Below, in pieces: positions 9,403-17,367 of a DNA stretch of 64,000 bases (the stretch's first letter is position 1; every line of letters begins with the position of its first letter). The stretch lies in contig CBDIHL010000033.1 of the NCBI GenBank assembly GCA_965279125.1, forward strand, positions 1-64,000, written 5' to 3'. Made by a program: the position numbers and the translations under genes. The notes under the pieces were generated by a model. That model worked only from the letters and a program-made list of their open reading frames with translations. It was not told the origin of the DNA and made no database searches. The stretch comes from Dinoroseobacter sp965279125 (GTDB lineage Bacteria > Pseudomonadota > Alphaproteobacteria > Rhodobacterales > Rhodobacteraceae).

Positions 9403-9450
9403 AGTTTTGTCCGAAAACTACGCGCCAAAACTCTTCGGACGAAGAGTTTT
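9403..9450. repeat. Paired-hairpin intergenic element, copy 1
   Basis: Two adjacent inverted repeats sit in the spacer between two convergent genes. Hairpin 1 is AGTTTT (9403-9408), loop GTCCG, AAAACT (9414-9419). Hairpin 2 is a 13-base perfect stem, CCAAAACTCTTCG (9423-9435) with CGAAGAGTTTTGG (9438-9450). The loop of hairpin 1 (GTCCG, 9409-9413) is the exact reverse complement of CGGAC at the apex of hairpin 2 (9434-9438). Three similar elements occur at 12723, 28508 and 41074. It probably acts as a bidirectional terminator for the convergent genes; this is inferred. Confidence 0.7.
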
Positions 9451-9472
9451 GGCCTCGCATTGCGACCAAAGA

Positions 9473-9874
9473 CTAGCCAGCCGCCGCGACCCGCGCTTCG
9501 ACCTGCTCGGCGACCGCTTCGGCTTGTGCGGCCAACTCGCCCAGACCTTCGACAAGGCTCGGCGGGATCATCGGCACCTCGATCTGTTCGGGCTCTGGTG
9601 CAGGGGCGTTGCGCAGCGTTTCAAGCTCTTTCTCCTGCTCGGCATAAGCGGCCTCATAGCGGCGCAGTTCTTCTTCAAGACCTGCGGTTTTGTCGGCCAG
9701 CATCAGGCCCGCCATCAACAGCATCCGCGCCTCCGTCATGCGACCAAGCTGATCGGCCAGCACCTGCGCTTCAGTGTCGAGGATTTGCCCTGCACTTTGC
9801 AGATAAGCCTCTTCGCCCTCTTGGCAGGCCACGGTAAATTCACGTCCGCCGATTGAAACGATTACATCAGGCAT
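9473..9874 (-). CDS. zapA: Cell division protein ZapA
   Basis: 133-residue FtsZ-ring-associated protein. The N-terminal globular part PDVIVSIGGREFTVACQEGEEAYLQSAG matches the ZapA fold start and is followed by MTEARMLLMAGLMLADKTAGL and a long charged coiled coil typical of the family. The C-terminal third, Pro- and Glu-rich and then Ala-rich, is less conserved. Its start overlaps the end of the upstream coiled-coil gene by eight bases. In many alphaproteobacteria a 6S RNA gene follows zapA, but the 112-base spacer here is too short for it. Confidence 0.9.
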   Translation of the reverse strand: MPDVIVSIGGREFTVACQEGEEAYLQSAGQILDTEAQVLADQLGRMTEARMLLMAGLMLADKTAGLEEELRRYEAAYAEQEKELETLRNAPAPEPEQIEVPMIPPSLVEGLGELAAQAEAVAEQVEARVAAAG

Positions 9875-10394
9875 TTGATGCCTCCTCCAACACAGGGCTC
9901 AGCACACGCAGAACGGCATCAAGATCGCGCAATTCCGACAGGCGCGCCGCCTGCACCGCTTCGAGATCAGCTGCAAGACTGCGGTTGATCAGATCGGGGC
10001 TTGTGACCCCCGACAAGGCCGAGCGGCGCAATTCCGCATTCGCCGTCTGCAATTCCTGGACCGAAGCGCGCAAGGTCCGCAATTCGGCCTGCGCTGCGTC
10101 CAGATCATCGGTTTGCGATGACGCACGCGCCAGATCTGCTTTCAGCCCGGTGACTTGCGTGCTGAGCGCCTCGATCTGCGACGCCTGCCCACCGATCTTG
10201 GCGCGCTCGGCGGCCAATGCGTCAGTGGCTTCGGCCAGATCGGCGGTCACGAGCGAGAGTTGCTCGGCCAGCGCATCTGCCTCTGCGGCGGACACGACAT
10301 CCTCTGTTGGTGTGGCAGACATGCCTTCTACACCGGCACGAATGCGCGTCAGCGCCTCCGCGATACGTTTTTCAAGCTCTCCGAGCTCACTCAT
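9867..10394 (-). CDS. Coiled-coil protein upstream of zapA
   Basis: 175-residue, highly charged, Ala/Glu/Leu-rich protein that should be almost wholly helical: LEKRIAEALTRIRAGVEGM, then several heptad-like stretches (SLVTADLAEATDALAAERAKIGGQ, QTDDLDAAQAELRTLRASVQEL). No enzymatic motif is visible. The start at 10394 (MSELGELEKR) is chosen over 10457 because the upstream part reads like untranslated leader. It overlaps zapA by eight bases, so the two are coupled. A partner role in Z-ring assembly is plausible from position and coiled-coil content but not shown by sequence. Confidence 0.8.
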   Translation of the reverse strand: MSELGELEKRIAEALTRIRAGVEGMSATPTEDVVSAAEADALAEQLSLVTADLAEATDALAAERAKIGGQASQIEALSTQVTGLKADLARASSQTDDLDAAQAELRTLRASVQELQTANAELRRSALSGVTSPDLINRSLAADLEAVQAARLSELRDLDAVLRVLSPVLEEASNA

Positions 10395-10643
10395 AACAAA
10401 GGCCTCTTCCTGGCACGTTTCCCATCCCCCACGCGCAGTCCGTCCCCCGAATCGCACGCTGCATCAATATATTGCGCCATGTAGCTAAGGTAAGCAATTA
10501 ACCCCGCGCGCAACCGGCACGACTTCGCGCGATGCGCGTCACGAGCGCCCAACCCTGAATTCACCCGCCCCATTGCTTGATCTTGGGCGCACCTGCGTCG
10601 TATCAGCCTCGCAACCGCCGCTCACGCCTCAAAGGACAGCCCC

Positions 10644-12659
10644 TTGGACATTTCTGCACTGCGCACTGCGCACCCCGATCACTGGATGCGCGCCGCTGCG
10701 ATCCGCACCCTGACCCTCGACGCTGTTGCCGCTGCCAATTCTGGCCATTCCGGAATGCCGATGGGCATGGCCGATGTGGCGACGGTTCTCTATTCCAAGC
10801 ACCTGAAATTTGACGCCGCCAACCCCGAATGGCCTGATCGCGACCGCTTCATCCTGAGCGCGGGCCATGGCTCCATGCTGCTTTATTCGCTGCTGCACCT
10901 CACCGGCTCGCCCGACATGACGCTTGATCAGGTGAAGAACTTCCGCCAGCTGGGCGCAATCACCGCAGGCCACCCCGAATACGGCCATGCGCGCGGGATC
11001 GAGACCACAACCGGCCCACTCGGCCAGGGCATCGCCAATGCCGTCGGCTTCGCGATGGCCGAAGCCCATTTGCGCGCCGTCTGGGGCAGCAAAATCATCG
11101 ACCACCACACCTATTGCATCGCCGGCGACGGCTGCCTGATGGAGGGGATCAGCCAAGAGGCCCTCGCCCTCGCAGGCCGCCAAGAGCTGTCGCGCCTGAT
11201 TGTGCTCTGGGATGACAACGGCATAACCATCGACGGCAATGTCGGCATGTCGGACCGCACCAACCAGCAAGACCGCTTCGCCGCGTCTGGCTGGGATGTG
11301 TTCAGCTGCGACGGGCACGACCCTGAAGATATCGACCGCGCTTTGAGCGCCGCCAAAGCCTCGCCGCGCCCTGCGATGATCGCCTGCAAGACCCATATCG
11401 CCATCGGATCAAGCGCGCAGGACACAGCCAAAGGCCACGGCGCTTTGACCGATGCCACGCTCGTTGCCGACACCAAGGCAGCTTACGGCTGGGACCACCC
11501 GGCGTTCGAGATCCCCTCAGAGATCAAGAACTGGTGGGAAGGCGTCGGGGCCCAAGGCGCTGCGGCGCGCGCCGACTGGGACGCCCGCTTTGCCGCCTTG
11601 TCCGGGGCCAAACAGGCCGAATTCACGCGAGCCTTTGCTGGCGAGATGCCCAAGAAACTGTCGGCCGCCGTCAAGGCGTTCAAAAAGCAACTGTCCGAGG
11701 ACAAGCCCAAGGTCGCGACCCGCAAGGCCTCGCAAATGGCGCTCGAAGTGATCAACGGGATCGTTCCCGAAACGCTCGGCGGCTCGGCTGACCTCACCGG
11801 ATCGAACCTGACCAACACCAAAGACCTCGGCATCTTCACGCCCGAGGATCGCAAGGGCCGCCACATCCATTACGGCATCCGCGAGCATGCCATGGCCGCC
11901 GCGATGAACGGCATGGTGCTGCATGGCGGCGTCAAAGCCTATGGTGGGACGTTCTTCACCTTCACCGACTACGCCCGCCCCGCGATGCGCCTCTCGGCCT
12001 TGATGAAAATCGCGCCGGTCTATGTGATGACCCATGACAGCATCGGTGTCGGCGAGGACGGCCCCACCCACCAGCCGGTCGAGCATCTGGCCATGCTGCG
12101 CGCGACACCGAACATGAACGTGTTCCGCCCCGCCGATGCGGTCGAGACTGCCGAGGCATGGCAGATCGCACTGGAGACGAATGACACACCTTCGGTGCTG
12201 GCCCTGTCGCGCCAAGGCTTGCCCACTGTGCGGACAGATCACACGACGAAGAACCTGACCGCACAGGGTGGCTATGTGCTGGCCGATGCAGACGGCAAGC
12301 GTCAGGCGATCTTGATGGCGACAGGCTCCGAGGTGGCGATTGCGATGGCCGCGCGCGATCTGTTGCAGGCCGAAGGGATCGGCACACGCGTGGTGTCCAT
12401 GCCCTGCTGGGAGCTGTTCGAGGAGCAGCCCGATGCCTACCGCAAGCGCGTCCTGCCTGCGGGCCCGGTGCGCGTCGCAGTGGAGGCCGCGATCCGGTTT
12501 GGCTGGGATCGTTGGCTCTATGGCGAGCGCGGCAAGCGCGACAAGGGTGGCTTTGTCGGGATGCATGATTTTGGCGGGTCCGCGCCTGCGGATGAGCTAT
12601 ACGCGCATTTCGGCATCACGGCTGAGGCCGTGGCCGCTAAGGTTAAAGAGATGCTGTAA
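10644..12659 (+). CDS. tkt: Transketolase
   Basis: 671-residue thiamine-diphosphate enzyme that moves two-carbon units between sugar phosphates in the pentose phosphate pathway. The N-terminal GHSGMPMGMADV and FILSAGHGSMLLYSLLHL, the ThDP/Mg motif GDGCLMEGISQEA with LIVLWDDNGITIDG, and the pyrimidine-domain GGTFFTFTDYARPAMRLSAL are all present. The start is a TTG at 10644: an AAAGGA ribosome site at 10631-10636 is well placed and MDISALRTAHPDHW matches the family N-terminus, whereas the next ATG would remove conserved residues. It is divergent from the zapA operon and followed by a strong terminator. Confidence 0.95.
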   Translation: MDISALRTAHPDHWMRAAAIRTLTLDAVAAANSGHSGMPMGMADVATVLYSKHLKFDAANPEWPDRDRFILSAGHGSMLLYSLLHLTGSPDMTLDQVKNFRQLGAITAGHPEYGHARGIETTTGPLGQGIANAVGFAMAEAHLRAVWGSKIIDHHTYCIAGDGCLMEGISQEALALAGRQELSRLIVLWDDNGITIDGNVGMSDRTNQQDRFAASGWDVFSCDGHDPEDIDRALSAAKASPRPAMIACKTHIAIGSSAQDTAKGHGALTDATLVADTKAAYGWDHPAFEIPSEIKNWWEGVGAQGAAARADWDARFAALSGAKQAEFTRAFAGEMPKKLSAAVKAFKKQLSEDKPKVATRKASQMALEVINGIVPETLGGSADLTGSNLTNTKDLGIFTPEDRKGRHIHYGIREHAMAAAMNGMVLHGGVKAYGGTFFTFTDYARPAMRLSALMKIAPVYVMTHDSIGVGEDGPTHQPVEHLAMLRATPNMNVFRPADAVETAEAWQIALETNDTPSVLALSRQGLPTVRTDHTTKNLTAQGGYVLADADGKRQAILMATGSEVAIAMAARDLLQAEGIGTRVVSMPCWELFEEQPDAYRKRVLPAGPVRVAVEAAIRFGWDRWLYGERGKRDKGGFVGMHDFGGSAPADELYAHFGITAEAVAAKVKEML

Positions 12660-12678
12660 GGCGCTCAGATAGAACGAG

Positions 12679-12707
12679 AAAAGGCCGGACATTGCGTCCG
12701 GCCTTTT
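12679..12707 (+). terminator. Rho-independent terminator of tkt
   Basis: AAAAGGCCGGAC (12679-12690) pairs perfectly with GTCCGGCCTTTT (12696-12707) around a five-base loop. It begins 20 bases after the tkt stop. The A-rich and T-rich ends mean it could also stop transcription arriving from the opposite side. Confidence 0.85.
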
Positions 12708-12722
12708 CGTTGTGCGGGGCCC

Positions 12723-12764
12723 AAATTCTCTCGAGAGAATTTGCAAATCTCCTCGAGGAGATTT
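12723..12764. repeat. Paired-hairpin intergenic element, copy 2
   Basis: Two consecutive 20-base perfect palindromes are separated by GC: AAATTCTCTCGAGAGAATTT (12723-12742) and AAATCTCCTCGAGGAGATTT (12745-12764). Both have CTCGAG at the centre, so their apical loops are complementary to each other. Short GC-rich flanks (GGGGCCC before, GGGG after) could form an outer stem. It lies between convergent tkt and mmsA, after the tkt terminator. The first palindrome arm and the GC spacer are identical to copy 3 at 28513. Confidence 0.8.
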
Positions 12765-12853
12765 GGGGACGGCGCCCGGTTTACAAACGGTGTGCGACCG
12801 CGCCTTTGCAAGCAAAGACGCTCATCGCACTGTTGAGCTTCACAGTGTGAAGC

Positions 12854-14353
12854 TCACTCCATCACCGGAATACTGAACTCCCCACCCTCTTTGATCCCAC
12901 TCGGCCAGCGCGCCGTCACCGTCTTCGTCCGGGTGTAGAACTTGAACGCGTCCGGCCCGTGCTGGTTCAGATCGCCAAAGCCCGACTTCTTCCACCCCCC
13001 GAAGGTATGATAGGCCAGCGGCACCGGAATTGGCACATTGATCCCGACCATCCCGATATTGATCCGCTTGGCAAAATCGCGCGCGGTATCGCCGTCACGG
13101 GTGAAAATCGCGGTGCCGTTGCCGTATTCATGATCCATGGCAAGGCCAATCGCCTCCTCATAGGTCTTGGCACGCACCGTAGACAGAACAGGCCCGAAAA
13201 TCTCGGTCTTATAGATGTCCATGTCCGAGGTCACGTTATCAAACAGGTGCGGGCCAACGAAATAGCCGTTCTCATAGCCCTGAAGCGAATAGTCCCGCCC
13301 ATCCACGGCCAAAGTCGCGCCCGCATCAACGCCTGACTGCACCAAGCGCTCGATATTCGCCTTCGCCGCCGCCGTCACAACCGGCCCGTAATCCACATCA
13401 TTGCCCGAGGTATATGGTCCAACCTTAAGGGCCTCCACCCGTGGCACAAGCTTCTCGATCAACCGATCCGCCGCCTCATCGCCCACGGGCACGGCCACCG
13501 AAATCGCCATGCACCGCTCGCCGGCCGCGCCAAACCCGGCCCCGACAAGCGCGTCTGCGGCCTGATCCATATCCGCGTCCGGCATGATGATCATGTGGTT
13601 CTTGGCGCCGCCAAAACACTGCACGCGCTTGCCGTTCGCACAGCCTCGCGAATAGATATAGGACGCAATCGGGGTCGAGCCGACAAACCCGATCGCCTGG
13701 ATCGTCTCGTTGTCGAGGATCGCATCCACCGCCTCTTTATCGCCATTCACGACCTGCAAAATCCCGTCCGGCAAGCCCGCCTCGGTCATCAATTCCGCCA
13801 GCATCAAGGGCACCGACGGATCCCGCTCGGACGGCTTCAAAATGAACGCATTGCCACAAGCAATCGCGGGCGCGAACTTCCACATCGGGATCATTGCCGG
13901 GAAGTTGAACGGGGTAATCCCCGCAACAACGCCAAGGGCTTGGCGCATGGAATACATGTCGATGCCGGGGCCTGCTGAATCCGTAAACTCCCCCTTCAGC
14001 AAATGCGGCGCACCAATGCAAAACTCCACCACCTCAAGCCCGCGCTGCACATCGCCCTTGGCATCCGGCAGCGTCTTGCCATGCTCGCGACTCAAGGCCT
14101 CGGCCAGCTTGTCCATGTCGCGATTGAGAAGCCGCACAAACTCCATCAACACGCGCGCGCGCTTTTGAGGGTTGGTCGCCGCCCAAGCCGGTTGCGCCTC
14201 AGCCGCCGCCGCGACAACCGCGTCCAGCTCAGCCTTGGAGGCGAGCGGCACCTGCGCCTGCACCTCGCCCAAGGCCGGGTTCATCACATCGGCAAAGCGG
14301 CCGGATGTGCCTTTGACATGGGCACCGTTGATGTAGTGAGTGAGCTGTTGCAT
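12854..14353 (-). CDS. mmsA: Methylmalonate-semialdehyde dehydrogenase (CoA-acylating)
   Basis: 499-residue aldehyde dehydrogenase acting late in valine catabolism, converting methylmalonate semialdehyde to propionyl-CoA with NAD and CoA. It has the NAD-binding GFVGSTPIASYIYSRG, the catalytic cysteine in GAAGERCMAISVAVPVG and a C-terminal KTVTARWPSGIKEGGEFSIPVM. The general-base glutamate of ordinary aldehyde dehydrogenases is replaced in this family, consistent with FGGAKNHMIIMPDAD here. The start at 14353 (MQQLTHYINGAHVKGTSGR) matches the family. The other valine genes lie about 8 kb away at 21866-24929. Confidence 0.93.
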   Translation of the reverse strand: MQQLTHYINGAHVKGTSGRFADVMNPALGEVQAQVPLASKAELDAVVAAAAEAQPAWAATNPQKRARVLMEFVRLLNRDMDKLAEALSREHGKTLPDAKGDVQRGLEVVEFCIGAPHLLKGEFTDSAGPGIDMYSMRQALGVVAGITPFNFPAMIPMWKFAPAIACGNAFILKPSERDPSVPLMLAELMTEAGLPDGILQVVNGDKEAVDAILDNETIQAIGFVGSTPIASYIYSRGCANGKRVQCFGGAKNHMIIMPDADMDQAADALVGAGFGAAGERCMAISVAVPVGDEAADRLIEKLVPRVEALKVGPYTSGNDVDYGPVVTAAAKANIERLVQSGVDAGATLAVDGRDYSLQGYENGYFVGPHLFDNVTSDMDIYKTEIFGPVLSTVRAKTYEEAIGLAMDHEYGNGTAIFTRDGDTARDFAKRINIGMVGINVPIPVPLAYHTFGGWKKSGFGDLNQHGPDAFKFYTRTKTVTARWPSGIKEGGEFSIPVME

Positions 14354-14511
14354 CGCATTATCCTCCCGCGTGTTTGCGCCGATCCTATCCAAAGCCTGCG
14401 CCCTCAAACAGAGGCAATCGCGCGAAACAGCGCGGGAGCAAGGGCGCGCTTGACAGGCAGGTCACGGAATTGTCAGCTTGAGTATACAATCGCACACGCT
14501 CGGAGGCCTCT

Positions 14512-14946
14512 ATGCTCGTTCACCATATCCTCAAATCCAAGGGCACCGATGGCGTCGTCACGGTCAAACCCGGCACCCGCGTCAGTCAAGCCGTCGAGGT
14601 TTTGTCGCAGCGCCGGATCGGCACGGTGGTTGTGTCGCCCGATGGCAAGCATGTTGCAGGTGTGTTGTCCGAGCGTGACATCGTGCGCGAGCTGGGCAAG
14701 CGCGGGGCCGCCTGCATGGCCGAGTTGGTGGATGATATGATGACCACCAAAATCCAGACCTGTCACCTGCAAGACAGCGCCGATAGCGTGCTGGGCCTGA
14801 TGACCGAGGGGCGCTTTCGGCATATGCCGGTGGTCGATGGCGACGAAATGGTCGGCCTGATCACAATCGGCGACGTGGTGAAAGCGCGCTTGGCGCAACT
14901 GGCGATGGAAAAAGAAGCGCTCGAAGGCATGATTATGGGGCATTGA
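14512..14946 (+). CDS. CBS-domain pair protein
   Basis: 144-residue protein made of two CBS motifs (about residues 8-66 and 75-130) and little else. CBS pairs bind adenosine ligands such as AMP, ATP or SAM and act as sensors. Visible hallmarks are RRIGTVVVSPDGKHVAGVLSERDIVR and FRHMPVVDGDEMVGLITIGDVVKARL. No catalytic domain is attached, so the partner is unknown. It is divergent from mmsA and precedes coaD by 111 bases on the same strand, without a clear functional link. Confidence 0.85.
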   Translation: MLVHHILKSKGTDGVVTVKPGTRVSQAVEVLSQRRIGTVVVSPDGKHVAGVLSERDIVRELGKRGAACMAELVDDMMTTKIQTCHLQDSADSVLGLMTEGRFRHMPVVDGDEMVGLITIGDVVKARLAQLAMEKEALEGMIMGH

Positions 14947-15057
14947 GCGCGGCACACCGATGCTGCCGCCTCCCTTCCTGCCGGACTTTTTCCTTGAATT
15001 TTCGCGCGAAACTTTGTTGCGTGCGAAAAACCGCCCCAAGATAAAGAGACCCCCCTT

Positions 15058-15558
15058 ATGCGCGTAGGCCTGTATCCCGGGACGTTTGATCCCGTCACCT
15101 TGGGACATCTCGACATCATTCGGCGCGCAAGTGCGCTGGTGGACCACCTTGTGATCGGGGTGGCGATCAACCGCGACAAAGGCCCGCTGTTTTCGCTCGA
15201 AGAGCGTGTGGAGATGGTGGTGAACGAATGCGCCAGCCTCTCAGCCGAGACCGGGATGGAGATCATCGCCCATCCCTTTGAGAACCTTCTGATCGATTGC
15301 GCGCGCGATGTGGGTGCCGGCATCATCATCCGCGGGCTGCGGGCTGTAGCCGACTTTGAGTATGAGTTTCAGATGGTTGGGATGAACCGTCAGCTTGATG
15401 ACAGCATCGAGACGGTCTTCCTGATGGCCGAGGCCGAGCATCAGGCGATTGCCTCCAAACTGGTGAAAGAAATCGCGCGCCTGAACGGGGATGTGTCAAA
15501 ATTCGTCACCCCGGCGGTCAACAGCGCGCTGATGCAAAAATTTAGCGCCAGATCGTAA
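15058..15558 (+). CDS. coaD: Phosphopantetheine adenylyltransferase
   Basis: 166-residue nucleotidyltransferase performing the penultimate step of coenzyme A synthesis: 4'-phosphopantetheine plus ATP gives dephospho-CoA. The GTFDPVTLGHLDIIRRAS segment holds the nucleotide-binding TLGH, and later motifs IIIRGLRAVADFEYEFQMVGMN and SSKLVKEIARLNGDVSKFV-like sequence match the family over its full length. The start ATG at 15058 follows a purine-rich AAAGAGA stretch. Confidence 0.95.
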   Translation: MRVGLYPGTFDPVTLGHLDIIRRASALVDHLVIGVAINRDKGPLFSLEERVEMVVNECASLSAETGMEIIAHPFENLLIDCARDVGAGIIIRGLRAVADFEYEFQMVGMNRQLDDSIETVFLMAEAEHQAIASKLVKEIARLNGDVSKFVTPAVNSALMQKFSARS

Positions 15559-15620
15559 GACCCGGCGCACTTTGCTTTTTCAAATATCCCCACCGGAGGC
15601 ATCCAGCGGCTTTATGCACG

Positions 15621-15815
15621 TTAGTGAAAGCGAAACGCTTTTGCGCCGCCATCGTTACCGTAAACGGCAGCTTCGGCGATCTTTGGCGCGTCTTCGCGGA
15701 AGATACCAAGGTCGAGGGCCACATCGAGCGGCATTGCTTCAATTTCAGCCACGGTGCGGGAATAAGCGATCCGCTTTTGGGCGGCATCGAAAAGTTGGGT
15801 GACGATCTCAGTCAT
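15621..15815 (-). CDS. Small DUF1127-like protein, 64 residues
   Basis: Short protein whose core KRIAYSRTVAEIEAMPLDVALDLGIFREDAPKIAEAAVYG follows the pattern of DUF1127 (YjiS-like) proteins: an arginine and tyrosine, a helix ending in a DLGI motif, then an Ala-Tyr-Gly end. The usual arginine-rich N-terminus is short. Relatives in alphaproteobacteria have been linked to phosphate homeostasis and RNA binding, but nothing in the sequence proves such a role here. It stands alone on the minus strand between convergent coaD and a 241-base spacer before the first gap gene. Confidence 0.7.
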   Translation of the reverse strand: MTEIVTQLFDAAQKRIAYSRTVAEIEAMPLDVALDLGIFREDAPKIAEAAVYGNDGGAKAFRFH

Positions 15816-16056
15816 AGTGCCGGTCCTCTCTTAAAGGCTGAAGCACCCAGTCTGGGCGCTTTGGGGTGGATTGATGATGGCGCTAACTCTGCGTCCATGA
15901 CCGGGATATGGGCTTGCGCAGGCCTGCCCACAACGCCCATTACAGCAAGGCCGCCATGCAATTTCTGCAATGCAGCATTTCTCCACTTAACCGCCTGATC
16001 AAAAAGAAAAAGGGGCGCACATGCACCCCCCTTCCAAACACATATTGCGGTGTATT

Positions 16057-17061
16057 TTACAGATGTTTGCCCATGACCGCTGCCGTATCCAGCATCCGGT
16101 TCGAGAAGCCCCATTCGTTGTCATACCAAGTCAGGATGCGGCACATCGTGCCCTCCATCACCTTGGTCTGATCCGTCGCAAAGATCGACGAATGCGCGTC
16201 ATGGTTAAAGTCCATGCTCACCAGCTTGTCATCTGTGACGCCCAAAACGCCCTTCAGCGGGCCCGAGGCTGCGGCGGCATGGATCGCGGCGTTGATTTCC
16301 TCGACACTCGTTTCGCGCTCCGCCTCAAACGTCAGGTCCACCACGGACACATTCGGCGTCGGCACCCGGATCGCAACACCGTCGAGCTTGCCTGCAAGCT
16401 CGGGCATCACCAGACCCACGGCTTTCGCGGCACCAGTAGAGGTCGGGATCATGCTCAGCGCCGCCGCACGCGCTCGGTAGAGGTCCTTATGCATCGTATC
16501 GAGCGTCGGCTGGTCGCCGGTATAGCTGTGGATCGTCGTCATGAAGCCTTTGGTGATCCCGATGCTGTCGTTCAGCACCTTCGCCACGGGCGCGAGGCAG
16601 TTGGTGGTGCACGACGCGTTCGACACGATCACGTCCGAGGCACTCAGCACATCGTGGTTCACACCATAGACGATCGTTTGATCGGCATTGGCTCCGGGCG
16701 CAGAGACCAGCACGCGGCTCGCGCCGTTCTCAAGATGGATCGCAGCTTTGTCGCGCGCGGTGAAAATACCCGTGCATTCAAACACGATGTCGATATGGGA
16801 CCAGGGCAGATCCGCCGGATTGCGGATCGCCGTCACCGCAATTGGACCACGCCCTACGTCAATCGAGGTCTCCGTGGTGATCACTGTGCCGGGAAAGCGG
16901 CCATGGACGCTGTCAAAGCGCAACAAATGCGCGTTGGTCTCGACGGGGCCGAGATCGTTGATCGCAACCACCTCAATATCGTCACGCTCTTGCTCGATCA
17001 GCGCGCGCAAGACGTTGCGCCCAATCCGTCCAAATCCGTTGATTGCCACTTTGATCGTCAT
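16057..17061 (-). CDS. gap: Glyceraldehyde-3-phosphate dehydrogenase, NAD-type
   Basis: 334-residue class I GAPDH. The nucleotide-binding INGFGRIGRN start, the catalytic cysteine in SNASCTTNCLAP, the histidine region MTTIHSYTGDQ and the C-terminal WYDNEWGFSNRM are all present. At the second beta strand it reads VVAINDLGPVETNAHLL; the Asp after Asn is the residue that binds the NAD ribose, so this copy should be NAD-specific and glycolytic. The start at 17061 (MTIKVAINGFGR) is fixed by the fold. A LacI-type operator lies 35 bases upstream at 17096. A second, different GAPDH gene follows upstream at 17368. Confidence 0.95.
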   Translation of the reverse strand: MTIKVAINGFGRIGRNVLRALIEQERDDIEVVAINDLGPVETNAHLLRFDSVHGRFPGTVITTETSIDVGRGPIAVTAIRNPADLPWSHIDIVFECTGIFTARDKAAIHLENGASRVLVSAPGANADQTIVYGVNHDVLSASDVIVSNASCTTNCLAPVAKVLNDSIGITKGFMTTIHSYTGDQPTLDTMHKDLYRARAAALSMIPTSTGAAKAVGLVMPELAGKLDGVAIRVPTPNVSVVDLTFEAERETSVEEINAAIHAAAASGPLKGVLGVTDDKLVSMDFNHDAHSSIFATDQTKVMEGTMCRILTWYDNEWGFSNRMLDTAAVMGKHL

Positions 17062-17095
17062 GCTGCATCTCCGCTGAATGGGGTCCGAGGTCATT

Positions 17096-17107
17096 GCTAG
17101 CGCTAAC
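17096..17107. promoter_or_regulatory. LacI-type operator before gap
   Basis: GCTAGCGCTAAC differs by one base from the perfect palindrome GTTAGCGCTAAC found before edd. It lies 35 bases upstream of the ATG of the NAD-type gap, where a repressor or activator would meet the promoter. Palindromes centred on CG are typical of LacI-family sites. CceR, a LacI-family regulator known from Rhodobacter sphaeroides, controls Entner-Doudoroff and gap genes; assigning this site to it is an inference. Confidence 0.6.
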
Positions 17108-17193
17108 GGCGCTGCTTGGCCCGTGACTTCAAGGATTTTGCCGCACAGGTCAACGCCTGTCACTGGAAATTGTTGGAAAGGGTTTACCGGGTC

Positions 17194-17337
17194 TTAGCGC
17201 CAGACGGCTGCCCACTCGACGATCAGGATCAGCCGACGCCCCCATGTCGTGACCCAAAACGCGTCGTTCAAAAACACGTCCCAGCCGATTGCGGCTGTGA
17301 TCAGCAAAGCCAGTAGGATTGCAACTTGGTTCGTCAT
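17194..17337 (-). CDS. 47-residue single-pass membrane protein between the gap genes
   Basis: A short reading frame from ATG at 17337 to TAA at 17194 encodes MTNQVAILLALLITAAIG, a membrane helix, then WDVFLNDAF and a basic turn (TTWGRRLILIVEWAAVWR) that may be a second amphipathic helix. It fills the spacer between the two gap genes, with 30 bases after the second gap gene's stop side and 132 bases before the first gap gene's start side. I recognise small membrane proteins of similar pattern at this place in related genomes, so I consider it real. No function is known. Confidence 0.65.
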   Translation of the reverse strand: MTNQVAILLALLITAAIGWDVFLNDAFWVTTWGRRLILIVEWAAVWR

Positions 17338-17367
17338 GCTGCCCTTATCCGAGGCAGCGCGCGCCCC

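Noticed and set aside
9361..9472. 6S RNA gene after zapA
   Set aside because: The expected location was checked, but the spacer is only 112 bases and is filled by a paired hairpin, with no long bulged rod.
11517..12566. 349-codon frame antisense to tkt
   Set aside because: Transketolase is fully conserved on the other strand, and the antisense product has no domain or ribosome site.
14990..15045. Another paired-hairpin element before coaD
   Set aside because: TTTCGCGCGAAA is palindromic, but the following GTTGCGTGCGAA does not form a second separate hairpin, so it was not counted as a family member.
16021..17100. Long plus-strand frame across the first gap gene
   Set aside because: It is antisense to a complete GAPDH and rich in His/Arg, as expected of a shadow frame.
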